Positions 35,849 through 48,567 are shown, counted from the first letter of the stretch. The stretch is 64,000 nucleotides of DNA from Holothuria scabra (GCA_037179385.1 CM074181.1:48752394-48816393); one strand, 5' to 3'. Numbers and translations are program-made. The notes: generated by a model from the sequence alone, not told the origin.

Positions 35849-36918
35849 CTATGATTTGAGACTATTTCTCGAAGTAAACTGCAACGTCGTTAGAGCTTTC
35901 ATGCCAGGGATTTCGCCCTCTGGATTCCGCAAGGACCCATGATCCCGTGTGTGAAAACCTTCTCTCAGCGTTCGTGGTGCACATTTGTATGCACGGGGCA
36001 TTTCCATCAGAAAATATTCCATGATTATCCGGATGTAGAATAAACACAAATATCTTTTGAACCGCCCTTGTTCGATGTGGTCGATTTTCCCTTGCACCCT
36101 AAAGAGTGAGTCGCTTTATCTTCTGCCGTTTCGTCTCCAGTGGGATGATATCAAAGGGTCCCCAGTCAGAACCTATTCCCCCCAAAACCCCGGTCAGTTC
36201 CTGGGGTAAAGTAAACAGAAAAAACATCGGAAGACAAACCCCATAGAATGGTGTAAGTTCGTTCATCTGTATTATATGGAAAGTATAAAATTTTTGTACT
36301 TAATTGACAATGCTGCTTTAAAGATTAAGGACAAAATGGATACAATTAAAAGTCACCAAAACACTTTTCTTTCTTGTGCGAGCTTCAAGCATACCTACTT
36401 GAACCATTATTTCGGGACAGGGGACTTTTTTCCCTCAAGACCATCTCGCTTGTCATTTTTGTATCCTTCTGGACAGAGGTTTCTCAGACACCGACTGAAT
36501 AACGAATAAGCGTAACAGCCTCATAACCTGCTGCCACATAGGCAAAATTTTGGTGGACCTGCCTGCGTATCAGTCTGTGATTTCTAATGTGTTCAAGATC
36601 AAGTAATTCATAGAGTCAGGTGATAACAAGTAAACCACCGTTTTGCATGATTTTGTGACTGTTTTTCATTCCTTTAGAACAGTCGGGGATCTCGGGCAGA
36701 TGCTGTATGTTTTAATTCTCCCAGTGCACAATCTGGGGTAAAAGTTCAAAACGTTTCTAACGAGCTCTACTCTTCAGTTGTGATGGTTTTCTTGTAAGAT
36801 TTGCAGTGGAAAACCTTTTATTTGGCTGGTCTTTTGGTACAATCCATTCCTTACATGGCCTCGCATAACTTTACCTGAGTTTCCTTTCCACCGAATCATA
36901 ATTTGTGGCGCCCTCCAT
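35849..36918 (-). CDS. Possible two-exon gene, 97-residue protein of unknown function
   Basis: Exon 1 (36918-36875) starts MEGATNYDSVERKL and ends at CAG|gtaaag in phase 2. Exon 2 (36098-35849) follows the strong acceptor gactcactctttag and stays open to TAG. Joining the two keeps frame: ..SVERKLRVQGKIDHIEQ.. . Exon 2 is moderately GC-rich compared with its flanks. A second frame of exon 2 is open too (..FSDGNAPCIQMCTTNAERR.., stop at 35862), so the true frame is uncertain. I recognise no domain, and additional exons are possible. Confidence 0.35.
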
Positions 36919-37550
36919 ACAATAAGTCTTGGCTATCATACAAGCATAAAAGATCAGCTAAGCCAGAAAGTAGGTGAGGACGATGGCTTAATGTAGCAAA
37001 ATGGGTGCTAGTGAACCACCCTCTAATGGGAGGATGTCATCCCTATTATAAATGGCCTTATGCCAGATGGACTTGAAGTTGCAAATTACGTGTGTAAATA
37101 AGAGGTGTGTATCCGAGCTCATATCCAAAAACAGGTAAGTATGTTGATTTTAATGTCGAGCGCCTGGGCATTACTTACGAAAAAGCTGGTTACAAAAGTA
37201 GGACGGTGACATGAATGGGAGATAAAAACATCTTAGTGAGGATGTGGAAATGTATACGTGCTCATTTTAGTGTGCACTGAAAAAAATAGTTTGCACTGTA
37301 CTCTTCACCCTCTTTTCACTATCTCGTTTAAAGCGAAAATAAACTCTTGCTTTCTTAGAAGCTATCTATATGATAAAGGAACAAATTGTAAACAAATAGT
37401 GGCAAGCTGTCTCTTTTTTATCTTGTTCCGATGTAAAGAAATACACATGTGACCTTTTTAAAGTTAAAGATATCCCTAAATATTGTAGGGGAGTAGTTGT
37501 TTATAAATATATCCATAACTTATTACCAAATATATTAGCACAGAACTGCA
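36919..37550. other. No gene recognised
   Basis: Lies between the possible small minus-strand gene and the LINE. Any promoter for that gene would be at the low end of this stretch; no clear core element seen. Confidence 0.4.
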
Positions 37551-38430
37551 ATGACGGACTATGTCTTTAGACGAATCCGGACAGATTGTGATGGTCTGAT
37601 TTTAGTCGGCCATTGCTTGTCTCTGTATATGGTTCAAATACCGATAATTTCCCCTTTTTTCATACTCTCTTTGACCATCTTGAAAGGTTTCAGTTTGACA
37701 AAATTGTATGTGGGGGGAGACCTAGTTAATTTTTTGTTTTTATCTAGCTGTAGACAAACATGGAGGTATTCAAAAGACCAATTTTAAGGCAAGTGACACC
37801 TGTATCTCATACTTAGATAAATTCAGTCTTGATGATGTTTGGAGGACGACGAACTCTCTGTCGCCTAGCTTTACGTGGGCCTCTAATATTGATAATATCC
37901 GTAACAGACTAGATTTTTTCTTATTTCAAGGAAATTAGTTAACAAGGTCACTGATTTTTGCTTCCGACCCCCCCCCCCCTTCCTTCAATCAGATAACCAC
38001 GTTGTTATACTGCTATGCGACATCTCGACAGAATCTAGAGGTCCGGGCAATTGGAAATTTAATAATTTGTTACTTTTAGACTCCACTTACATAGATTTAG
38101 TAAATTCTGTAATTACTACGTATTCGGAAGATCCATACGATTCGAACCGGGACCGGGCGAGCTTCTGGGAGGGACTAAAATACAAGATTCGAAACAACAC
38201 CATTTGTTTCAACAAATGAATGGCAAAAATTTTTCGCATGTACGAAAGTAATTTAGTTAAGAAAATTGTTAAGTTAGAATCTGATTCTATTACGGAGAAA
38301 AGCGTGCTTAATGAGCTAAAAGATATTTGAAATAATCTCCATCTGTTGTATAAAGAAAGACTTGTATTGATCAGATCTAGGGCAAGATGAGTGGAAGAAG
38401 GGAAGCAAAATTCAAAATATTTTGTGTATC

Positions 38431-38736
38431 TTAAAGGCATATTTTCATCATCCCAAACAGTTCCAATTCTCCCAACCTACTTACTTCATAGCCCCTCCCA
38501 CATTTATCTAAAACTCATCTTTATCCAGACACAATCCTAGTTTATTGCTTCATGGCTTGTCCCAGTGGCCACACAAGTCCATAATGTGTAATCAAGACAC
38601 TCTCAGTGCCCATGTTGTGTAATTTAGCTATGATGCATTGTTTGAATGTGATGCCAATCAAAGAGCTGTACCAATTGAGAGTTTTGATATATGCATACTG
38701 AAACTGTAGTTTAGGGTGACGAATGACTGCCTTTAA
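38431..38736 (+). mobile_element. TTAA MITE, copy e, inserted in the LINE
   Basis: TTAA at both ends (38431-38434, 38733-38736), termini AAAGGCA and TGCCTTT. The interior matches the family ('ccaattctcccaacctactt', 'tcaatcaaagagctg' in variant form). LINE coding sequence resumes on the other side. Confidence 0.85.
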
Positions 38737-38804
38737 AAAAAAAAAAGAAATAAACAAAATAAAACAATTTATAGATTTTAAAGGGAAAACAAGGTACATC
38801 CATT

Positions 38805-38999
38805 CAGTGGCGTAGCCACGGGAGGGGGAGGGGTTGGGGTTGGTGGTTAGATCCCCCTCCTCATGACCCAACCTTGCAATGCAAAACACACCTAAAATAG
38901 CTGGTTTTCTCTGTATCCCTGAACCTTTCCCTAATGCCGTGCCGCAAACCCCCATGACACCACCCCCCCCCCATCCATGACACAATCCTGGCTACGCAT
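38805..38999. mobile_element. hAT-like MITE inserted in the LINE
   Basis: CAGTGGCGTAGCCA at the left and TGGCTACGC at the right are inverted. Flanks 'tacatccatt' and 'tacattcctt' look like a decayed duplication. The interior matches 21599-21756. Confidence 0.75.
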
Positions 39000-39924
39000 A
39001 TACATTCCTTACATGTAGTCATATTCGACTTTTATTCAAAGCTTTGCTCATCTCATTAAAGTAACCCGGATGTTTGCATTTCTTTCCTCCCTGAATTTCA
39101 AATTGTCGACTGCATGCAATGTATGCAAGGAACCTTTGGGTCTTAATGAATTTCGTTCTGCACTTTTTACTACGCCTAATGGCAAATCGTCTGGAAGTGA
39201 TTTCTTCTCTACAGACTTCTATAAAATGGCCTCGTATTGGTTCGTTTGTTTTGAAATCATTAAATTATGCCTTTGAGCAGCAAATTCTCTCTTGTGAACA
39301 GAGAAGGGGCATGCTAAATTTAATTCCGAAACCTGAGAAGGACCCTCATGAGGTGAAAAATTACAGACCCATAACACTTTTAAATACAAATTATAAGATC
39401 GCCTCAAAAGCCATCGCTTCTGGACTCGAAAAGATTCTCCCCTCACTAATAGGAAACACCCAGACAGGTTTTTGAGTAACAGATTTATTGGAAAGAATGT
39501 ACCATTTGAGTCGTAGACATTATCGGGTTTTCAAATCTTTACAGTCTTCCTGGTTTTTTGTTTTTTTCTTGATTTTGAAAAAGCATTTGATACTTTAGAA
39601 CGGAATTTAGTTCATGCCTACACTCGATTACTTAAAGTTTGGTGGTAACTTCAAGACGTGGGTACGAACCTTTTATAATAAAACAAACTCATGTATATTT
39701 AATAATGTTCTATCCGGACTGGGTATTTTCCAATAAAAAGAGGCGTTCGTCAAGGATGTCCTATAAGCCCTTATCTCTTTATTCTCTGTACTGAAATCTT
39801 AACTAAGATTACACTAAATAATGTCCTGATTCAAGGTATCACAATTTTTGGCAAAGAAATTAAATTACTGAAGTATGCAAACGACAAAGTCCTTTTTGAA
39901 AACGGTAGCCAAAGAACACCAGGG

Positions 39925-41821
39925 CAGGGACGTCGATTTGGTTTTCAAAGTGAGGGGGACACCTGGTCTAAATTTTTCCCCTGTCCTGGTAAGGTATGAA
40001 CAGCGGCGTAGCTAAACATTTTTTCGAGAAGGGGGGAGGAGTGTGCAAGCATCCAGATTTTACGATTTTTTTGTGTGTGAACACCGCTGTACTGGCGCAG
40101 TAATTAGCGAGGCGAGAAGCGCGCTGAAATTTTTGCCATTTTTCAAATACTTGAAAATGTAGAGCTTGGATTCTGGGTTTCCTGTAAAGAAAATTTGAAA
40201 GGTTGGGGGATTACTGAAGAATTTGCATTTCCTCTTGGAGATTGAACGGAGACCAAAGATCGTTATTTCTACATAATGTTATCCAACCCCTACGAAATGA
40301 GGCTCTCTGACGAAATTTTTTAGGTCAAGAGCTTATACTGGAGAAAATTTTGAATTTGTGAATTAGAAAATTCATGAAAATAGCACGATAGTTACTGGTG
40401 TCACTTGATGATGTGATGTCACATGTAGCAAATTTCCATTTTCTCACTTACAAATTCCAGAGCACGGAAAATTTTACTCAAGGTATGATGGAGCACTTCT
40501 GCTTAAGAATCGCAATTTGTGGGGCGCGAAGAGCGGGAAAAATATTGCTTCTTTGAGACAAATAATGACGAATGTGGGGCTTTAAATTCAGAGATTTCGG
40601 AATTTTATGAGTTGTCAATACCAAACAGTAAGATGGTTTCACAAATAGCAAATTTCTGAATTCTTTATTTTTGAGAACCGCCTGCCCCCTGTAGCTACGC
40701 CACAGAGTGTCTAAGAGAAGGGGCCCAGATGCAAAACGGTGCTAAATGTTTCAATATTTTGAGTTACTAGGAAACTCCAAAGTTTGATCATGATAAAAAA
40801 AAACGATCTTGAGAGTGTGGGTACTAATTACTTCAACGGACTATGCGGTCAATTTAAATACCGGGGTACTCTATAAGTAATTAAAATCACAACGAAAATT
40901 GTTATAGTTTGCGAAAGATTTGTGCAAAAGTTCTAATAGTAAGGAAGCATTTGTAATGGAAAGAAGGTAACACAAATCCATGACTTGATCAAAAGCGCAC
41001 TTCAATCTACTACGGGAAAGTCACAGATCGAGGGATACCCACTGGCACCGTGCCACTGAGACACCGTTGCATAGGCCTACCGGCGTAAGATTGTTGAAAC
41101 AAAAAACATTTATATATATTTTTTGAACGACACCTCATCATACACTATCTGAAGACAGAGGATGGAGGTGAACCTCTAATTCCAGATTGAATTCTCTTAT
41201 CCAGCAAACGTCAGTGTGATTTTACTTCTCTGATAATGGTCTAAATACGAAATGATCGAATCGCCATACACATGAATGATGTGAGCGTGTCGAAATTTTG
41301 CATAAGAAATCATACATTTTTCTAAAAAAGTTGCAAGCAGATTGTGCACCGAGACATTTTCAGTTTCCTTAAAATGTGTTTGCCAATTTCAGCCTGCCAG
41401 GCTGGTCATTCACTAAAGACCACAGAATCCATTAAACGTAGTAGGGGACGATTCGTCTTCTTCATTTTCTAAATATTGTGCTCTTTCATAACCACACCTG
41501 CTGCCCTATGCAATAGAAAAACCGGCATAATCATAGAGACCGATGAATAATGTATGCTTGATATGCAAGTGAAAAAAGAACTTCAAAGAAACTTCAAGAG
41601 CGCGAAGCGCACGAAAATTTTGGGGATTTGCAAAGTAAACATGTGGAATTTTTGCAACAGAAGCTAGACGACACCTTTCATAACCTACATGTATAGTCTT
41701 TTGGTAGTACCTAATTTTTAAGTTTCGCGTCACAAAAAGTGTTGGGGAACTTTTACGTTAGTGTCCCCCCAATCAAAAAGTGGGGGACATGTCCCCCTGT
41801 CCCTCTAAATCGACGTCCCTG
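39925..41821 (+). mobile_element. hAT-like element, 1.9 kb, copy A, inserted in the LINE
   Basis: Termini CAGGGACGTCGATTT and AAATCGACGTCCCTG are perfect 15-base inverted repeats. Flanking 8-mers CACCAGGG (39917) and CACCAAGG (41822) differ by one base, and removing the element rejoins the LINE frame region. No transposase ORF. Carries an inner element at 40001-40705. Copy B is at 49112-50976. Confidence 0.9.
40001..40705. mobile_element. Inner hAT-like element within copy A
   Basis: Ends CAGCGGCGTAGCTA and TAGCTACGCCACAG are near-perfect inverted repeats of the CAGNGGCGTAGC type. The same inner element is present in copy B (50204-50908), so it was inserted before the composite element spread. 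Confidence 0.7.
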
Positions 41822-42232
41822 CACCAAGGTCATCCATACAGCTTCTTGACGATTTTCGTCAAGTCTCTGGACTAAAAGTAAACCTTCAGAAATCTCATCT
41901 CTTCCATTAGGTCCCTTTGTTACAGAACACCCATCTTGATCCTTTCAAATTTCGTGGAAATACTTTTTCTCGTAATGGTAATGACTTGTATCGACTAAAC
42001 TATGTTACGAAATTATGTCGCCGTAAAACCATTTTGAATATAAAGTCGTCTAAAGACTTAACCCCATTTGACAAAAATATCATAGTAAAATCTTTTGCCC
42101 TACACAACTAGTTTATTTATTTCAAGTTTTTTTTCTGATCCACCGGACTCTTTCATAAATGATGTCCAAAATACCATCTTTGATTTGCTATGGTCGAAAA
42201 ACCCTGACAAGATCAGAAGAAAGACAAGAATA

Positions 42233-42377
42233 CATAGGCGTAATTTTCTATGAGGAGGAAAAAGCATTTTTTGCCCGAATAATGTCACCGTTTATGTCTT
42301 AGTGTCACCGTTTTTGTCCATGTTTTGCCCGAATTGGGAGGGCGAGTGCCCCCTGCACACCGCCTCGTACGCCTATG
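42233..42377. mobile_element. Small MITE inserted in the LINE
   Basis: Inverted termini CATAGGCGTA and TACGCCTATG. The interior repeats 'gtcaccgttt' and 'ttttgcccgaat' twice each. No convincing target duplication seen. Confidence 0.65.
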
Positions 42378-42727
42378 CATGTATAACAGTTACAGTAATG
42401 GGGGACTAAATATTACTCATGAAAAGAGTTTCATTTATGCTTTAAAAATATCCTGAATGAAAAGATATCTTGATGGAAGTAATGCTATTTGGAAATTATT
42501 TTTCATCACTCCTTAAACCCGTTGGGTAAATGTCTTATCTTCCAATGTAATTTTACAGCTAAGTATATTTCTTCATTTAGTGATGTTTTTATTAGACAGG
42601 TATGTAATGCTTGGATTTTTTGCATTTTCATTCACCTGTAAATAATTATACGGTGATCAAGTTCGGGAACAATCACTTTGCTGATGGTAAAATTTTACAT
42701 GGTAAAAAATTCATAGTTCTGGTGTTT

Positions 42728-42998
42728 TATATTTCATTTCATTTCATTTATTTGTTTTTTTCACTACAATGTACAATATTACATAATATAACAGTTACAT
42801 AGTAACAATATAGAATAGACAGAGTAGTGAAAGGAAGTGATCTACAAAACCCATGGGGGCTTAACATTAAAGGCAGAACACTCCCTTGAAAGAAAAAGTG
42901 TAAAGTACAAAAACAAAACAACTTAAGATACTTAGTCGCAAACAAAAGAGTGCCGAATAAGGGAACAATGTCAAGGACAAGGACATATCGGTAACCAG
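42728..42998 (+). repeat. Repeat inserted in the LINE
   Basis: Interrupts LINE C-terminal coding sequence. Starts with (atttc)n-like 'atttcatttcatttcattta' and carries 'agtgaaaggaagtgatctac', like the repeat at 4655-4995. Confidence 0.55.
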
Positions 42999-43735
42999 GT
43001 TTTGTTTTCATATGTCGATCTCTGTAACAAATTTAATATAACACGCTACTCTTTTACTATATTTTCGGACTGTTCTGTGCAAGTTGGCCTCAATCCCAAT
43101 GGAAAGAAAATCCCTTCAACAATGAAAATCCTGATGCTATGTTTAGTGTTAACCCTTAGTCATCCACGTGTCACGTACTTTTCCTATTGTGAGTTCATTG
43201 ATAAAATCGTTTTGTCTCCAAGATGTATTGTTCATTGGAATGCTACGTTTAACTTCACAGAGAATGACTGGCATAAAATTTTCACAACCCCCCCCCCCTC
43301 CCCAATACACACACCGCGCTTCTCTTTCTGATAGCAAGATTATTTATTTACATTTCGCTTTTATGCACAGAATTCGTGCTACTAACAAACTGCTGTTTGC
43401 TATGAATCAGATTGAATCTCCTAACTGGACATTTTGAAAAACTGAAATAGAAACTTTTCATTATTTACTTCGGAACTGTCCGTTCGGTTTTCTTCTTCAT
43501 AATGTTAGACATGCACTGAACAACATCTCTTTGGCAGGCAATTTATTTTAAGTAAATCCGACTTTTTCTTTTGTTGTAAGCTCCTCCTGCAGCATCCGTA
43601 CAATTTTGTGTTTTTGTATTGTATAAATATTTTATTTATTGCTGTAAACTTAACTCCGTTATTCTCGATGTAAAGAGTTTCTAAGTTTCTACCATGAACT
43701 CTTATTTATAATTAAAGTTGAAAACTGTACCGTTA

Positions 43736-45720
43736 TATGTTCTAAACCCATCCACCATCTGTTCTTCCAAAAGAGTGAAGAGATATCAAGAACTGGTTAA
43801 TTACCCTTTCATTCCGATACAACACTCCCTAGATCTTTCTTTATGATTTTTTTTCGTAGTATCCTGCATTATTTAAAAAGATATTATTTTGATCAATTAC
43901 TGGTGTTATCTCTTATACCGTATGATTTATGCTGCATAAAGAATGTCTTTGTGTAAGGCAACCCTTCAGTTACGAGCTCTTTGTTAGGTCACGTTCTTGC
44001 TTTTTCGTTGGTATTCCTTACTTACTAGTATAATATAGATTAGACTTAATATAGCGCACGATGTGACATAGTCATTCACGTGCACTTTACAAGTAATAAA
44101 TGAGAGATAATACAATGGATAATAGCAATGAAATATAACGAGGATGTATTTTTAAAAGAGACATGAACGAAAATAAAGATGGGTCGAAGAAAAGATATAG
44201 TGTTAGTTCAAGCTGTATTCATGTAAATGTGTATATTTTATGTTAACTATGTCCTAAGGAATGACAACGTTTGAAGACGGACGATTGTAAAGGCTTATAA
44301 TATTTGAACATCGATTCACGAAATGAACGGAAATTCTGTTGAGTTAAAGGATACTTATTACGGTACGAAATGAAAGTCTGTTACGCGATGTAGCCTTATA
44401 ACTGTATAACTAAAGGAATGGTGGACCCACCGTGCCTTCAAATGTTGTGCCAAATGCCCACCAAACTTTTTCAATCACCTGATTACTGAGTAGGACTGTT
44501 TAGGGGTCACGAGGACCATTATGGGCAATTTGTGATAAAATCACAGGCGTATAGCCTTGCATTTTTCTCATTTTGGGTAAATTTTCAGAAGCCTTCTGTT
44601 CGCTAATTTATGGATGCTTTTTGATGAATTAAAGGATACGGATTATGGGTTGACAGTCTGTTATGCGATAAAGTGTTATAACTGAGGAAACAGTGGACCC
44701 ACGCTTGTCTACAAAATGTCATGTGTTGGCAAGAGTTCACAAAACTGTTTCTGTGACTGAGGTAGACATATGGAGAACCAGTCTGGTCAGTTTCATATCA
44801 AAATCGAAGAGTTTAAAATAATCGAAAATGAGCGATTCTATTGTAATCACAAGTTTCATTTTGTTTTGAATATCACTCATTCATATCAATAGTTCCCGAA
44901 AAACTGTGAAGCCGAATTTTTGGGGCAATGCGCAACGTTTAACAAGAGATTTCCTAACTGGCTAACGATAACCCCAATCCCTAACCCTAATCCCAACCCG
45001 AACAAAGAATACAATCGATACAATACAATGGCAACAACCGATCAAGAAATACCTTGTTAAACAGTTAAAGAGCGAGCATCCACCCCGGTTTGCCAAGTCG
45101 ACAGTTACTCAGGAAGGTAAATAAATCTTGTTTCTCCGTACCCCCTTATTTCTTTTCCCTTTTCTTAATGACTTTTACGAAGTCTAAAAGTGATTAGAAT
45201 GTATGCACAGGATGAAAACCGAATCGCCGAAGTGAAGCGAAACACGGGTATGTGCGGGCACCTATATGATGTTACAAGGAAAGTATATTGCGTTAATATT
45301 CACACGTAATTGTTGTATCTGTTTCATTCCGTATTAAGTATACTCAGAACAAAGCAAACAGAGCAATTGTGCATAAATTTATTCCAAGTCATGAACTGTT
45401 TTACGCTCTTCACATAATACAAGTCTAAATGGTCGGGACTTAATATTTGTGATCAGGTTAAGAGCGACTTTTCTGGGTAATATTGCGCACTACTTTCCTT
45501 GACCCAAGTGTACCTGAAGTCTACGTGCAAAATACATGTTACAGAGGTTACCCTGAAACACGAATTGCATAATACATGGTCATGTCAAATGTTCGTACAC
45601 GGTCATGGAACCGTGGTATTGGAGTACAGTTGCCAACCGGTACATCATATATACAAAGTAAATTTTAGGTACACTTGAATATAAGTTTTAGGACGATATG
45701 GGCCGGATCCGGGCAAACAT
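43736..45720. other. No gene recognised
   Basis: Non-coding. Noted only: a short telomere-like 'ccctaaccctaatccc' at ~44979 and two similar stretches near 44390 and 44670 ('gttataactg' after 'ctgttacgcgat'/'ctgttatgcgat'). Confidence 0.45.
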
Positions 45721-45874
45721 GATCAGGGAGGTGTTAAGAGCTAACACCCCCTGATATATGAGCTCGACATGTGTCGGTTGTGATGAGCCGGATCAGGACG
45801 ACATGAGCCGAAAACATTCAATGGCTTTTGCCTCCCTCCGGTCCCTTCCCCTGGCTCCCACCTGTCTCGTGAAA

Positions 45875-47465
45875 CAGTGGCGGAGCTGCCATATGGTCAG
45901 GGGGGCGGTCGCCCGCCCCCCTGACGGACCAAAATCGTCTGTCGGCTCCCTTTTGGGGGTTTCAACATACTTTACTCTTTCACCATTTTTGGCAAAAGAC
46001 AAAATTTAATAGCGTTGTTTTAAGGCCCAGATAACAAAATGCTCAAACAGCCACCAATAAATGTACTAGCTGCACTTCATTCTGATGAAAAAGGTCATCT
46101 TCTGTAATATAGGGATAGGTTTTGCCCCAATCGTATCTTCATGCTTTATACGCACTAATGAATGTTGTCGCTGTACTAAGTTCATTGCTTCCACACCAAG
46201 TGTGATTATAAGCTTACAAAATACACAGACTGACATTAAATTAACCCCCCCCCCCCCGGCCAGTAAAAGATGTTCCAACGGGCGCAGCAATAATTGTAGC
46301 GCAAATAGCCCTCTTGTTGTCGGGGATAATTTTCAACATAGACAATAAAAAGACGTTTTTCAAAATCATTTGAAGAGAACATTCAGGTTAAAATAAAATA
46401 GAACTGTCATCATAGTGGTAATGATTTAAGAGTTGTAATGAGTAGTTTTCATTTTGCTTTCCTTCAAGTCACCATTATCACAATAAATGGCTATTTCTGA
46501 TACTGCACTATAATTCTATGAAAATGCTTATTTCTGTACTTCCGTGGTCTAAAATGCCAGAACATTGCATCAAAAAAGCTTAAGTTAAGACTACTTTTAT
46601 TTATTATGAATTCGGTATCTAGAAAGCCTAGCAGACCTCTTGTCTTGGCTATTTCTTTTAATGTACTTAATGTCTATTTCAGAGTGGTCGCATGACGTAA
46701 ATTACCTCATTTAATGTTTCCTCGTGTACTTATCTTGATTTCCAGGTGCCAAAAATGTATACCTAACGGTGATTTCTTTCCATAACTTTTTCCCTCTGTA
46801 CGATTGCTTGCTATTTAGCTCTAGCAGGTTTAATCTTTACCTTCAAAACGTAGCCCATTATTACATTAAAATCTTAAATCGAGACCTGACAATAACACAC
46901 AAAATATAATAACTGCCTTCATACTAGAATGTGGAAGAGAAGGATAGACACATGCGCGTCCGCAGGTAGGGGCAAGGGGGAACTTTCCCTCCCCTGGAAA
47001 ATAAATAAAAAAAAACTGGAAAAACGAAGAAAACATAAAGAAAAAGACGAAAAAAATAACATCAATATTTCTTAACAGTTCACTCAGTGTTTCCCTATTT
47101 ATATGCGGTAAATAGGCTTTAAAAATGTCATTTCCAGCGATCTGAGCGGCATTTTGGGCCAAAATTTTCTTGCGCTCCGCGCCAACTCATGGTGGCGCGG
47201 AGCTTTCCCCCTACAAGACTTTAGTCCCCCTCCCCCCGAATTTTCTTCAGCGGAGGCCCATGGATAGAAATTTTAACATGTTTTAATAGAAAAACTTGCT
47301 GAGGAGAAATGTTAAAGTAGTCTTCTACCAGGTGAAAATCAAAATAATGGAAAATATGAAAAGCCGTGGCTTCGATCGTGCGGAGGCTCAGGGTATTTAC
47401 TCCTTCGAAGCGCCCCTGCAGACCATTTTCGCCCCCTCTGACCGAAACCCCTAGCTCCGCCTCTG
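45875..47465. mobile_element. hAT-like element, 1.6 kb, no transposase ORF
   Basis: Termini CAGTGGCGGAGCT and AGCTCCGCCTCTG are inverted, one mismatch. Flanking 8-mers TCGTGAAA (45867) and TCGTGAAG (47466) differ by one base. A subterminal palindrome GCGCCAACTCATGGTGGCGC lies at 47179. The interior is AT-rich with a poly-C tract near 46246. Confidence 0.85.
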
Positions 47466-47473
47466 TCGTGAAG

Positions 47474-47680
47474 GACCAACTCATTTTGGTTTAACCCTCA
47501 CTACCTTCCTCTATAGCTCTCTCTTGGTTAAAACCCCTACTCGTCACATTGAAACCCAGTTTTGAAAGTCGCCCCCAACCCCGATGGGATCATATTTTGG
47601 GCCCCAATTTGCCTATCATCTGTGAATTAATTCTCTGACCCCTTAGTAGTTCCACTTCCAGATGGCAACAGGGTGGTAGC
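47474..47680. other. No gene recognised
   Basis: Short spacer between the hAT-like element and the G-rich block. Confidence 0.4.
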
Positions 47681-47689
47681 TCCAGAATA

Positions 47690-48300
47690 ACTAAGGCGAA
47701 CCGGAAATGTGGGAGGATATGGCCCAAGTGTTAAGGGTCCAAAGAAAGTGGGGAATGTATTCTCTGTGGAAGTATCCAGGACATTGGGAAGCAGTGTGAA
47801 TATACGGGTAAAGTATGGGCATGGAGTCGGATTTAAGTGGGAGTGGGGGATCCAAGAGATGTCCATGGAAAGTACACGGGAAGAGTCTAAGCCTAAGGCT
47901 GTTGGGAATGAGAATGGTAGGGTACAGAGGTATGGGGATTGTGCATGAGGGTCGAGTGTATATGGGCGGATAAACCACAGGATACTGGGATCTATACAAG
48001 GGAATATGGGAGGGTAGGTGTTCGCTTGTGAGGTTCAAGGGACTGTACGTGGGGTGGTCCAGGGAAAGTGGGAGAATACAGATGGGTGCAGTGTGTATGG
48101 ACGAAGTGGGCCAAAGAAGGTGGAATCTGAGGGGAGTGAATGTGGGGTCTTTAGTGGGGAGGGTAAAGGTCAAGAGGAAATGCTGCAGGTAGGCCCATAT
48201 GTGGTGGGGATCGGGATGGGATGGTGCAGAAGGGTCGAGTTCTTGGGCGTGCAGTTTCCGGTGGAGAGGGTGATGGAGGGTGGGAATTATCGCAGTTGAG
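47690..48300 (+). repeat. G/A-rich low-complexity block with decayed repeats
   Basis: The plus strand is strongly purine-rich, with recurring 'gtgggaa', 'gtatggg', 'aaagtgggg' and 'ccaaagaa(a)gtgg'. The segment near 47735 ('ggtccaaagaaagtgggg') recurs near 48108 ('gggccaaagaaggtgg'). The C-rich strand has an open frame of 216 codons, but its H/P/L/Y-rich product looks like a by-product of composition. Confidence 0.6.
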
Positions 48301-48567
48301 TCGTTGGCATGTTTCAAAATGGTGTGTTTCGGTGATAGCAAACCATCAAATACATATTTTTTTCTCGTTTATTCAAGCTTTATCTCATTATTATTGATGG
48401 GTACAACATTGGACAAAAGTTTTTATAAAAATATATTAAAATTTATTTGTAGTATATTTCAACGGTTGACAAACTGATAAAATGTATCCGAAGTTAACCA
48501 AACCAAATAATGTTCTTGAATTGCCAACTTATAAATCTTCACATTCCTATTAAAACACATATTCCTA

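Larger units (their letters stand above)
37551..43735 (+). pseudogene. Decayed LINE (L1/Tx1-like non-LTR retrotransposon), interrupted
   Basis: Pieces read in order on the plus strand with many frameshifts and stops. 37551-38430 is the endonuclease end and linker (..RIRTDCDGL.., ..YESNLVKKIVKLESDS..). 39001-39924 is the reverse transcriptase: LIPKPEKDPHEVKNYRPITL, DFEKAFDT (39571), GVRQGCPISPYLF (39743) and YAND at 39874 in place of the catalytic YADD-type box. 41830-42232, 42378-42727 and 42999-43735 carry the C-terminal region (..LTPFDKNIIVKSFAL.., ..CIVHWNATFNFTENDWHKI..). It cannot encode active enzyme. Insertions at 38431, 38805, 39925, 42233 and 42728 split it. Confidence 0.85.

Noticed and set aside
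44979..44995. Telomere-like repeat
   Set aside because: Only about two and a half CCCTAA-like units; too short to mean an interstitial telomere.
47691..48341. 216-codon open frame on the minus strand as a protein gene
   Set aside because: The predicted product is dominated by H, P, L, S, T and Y from the C-rich strand of a low-complexity block, without domain pattern or splice context.
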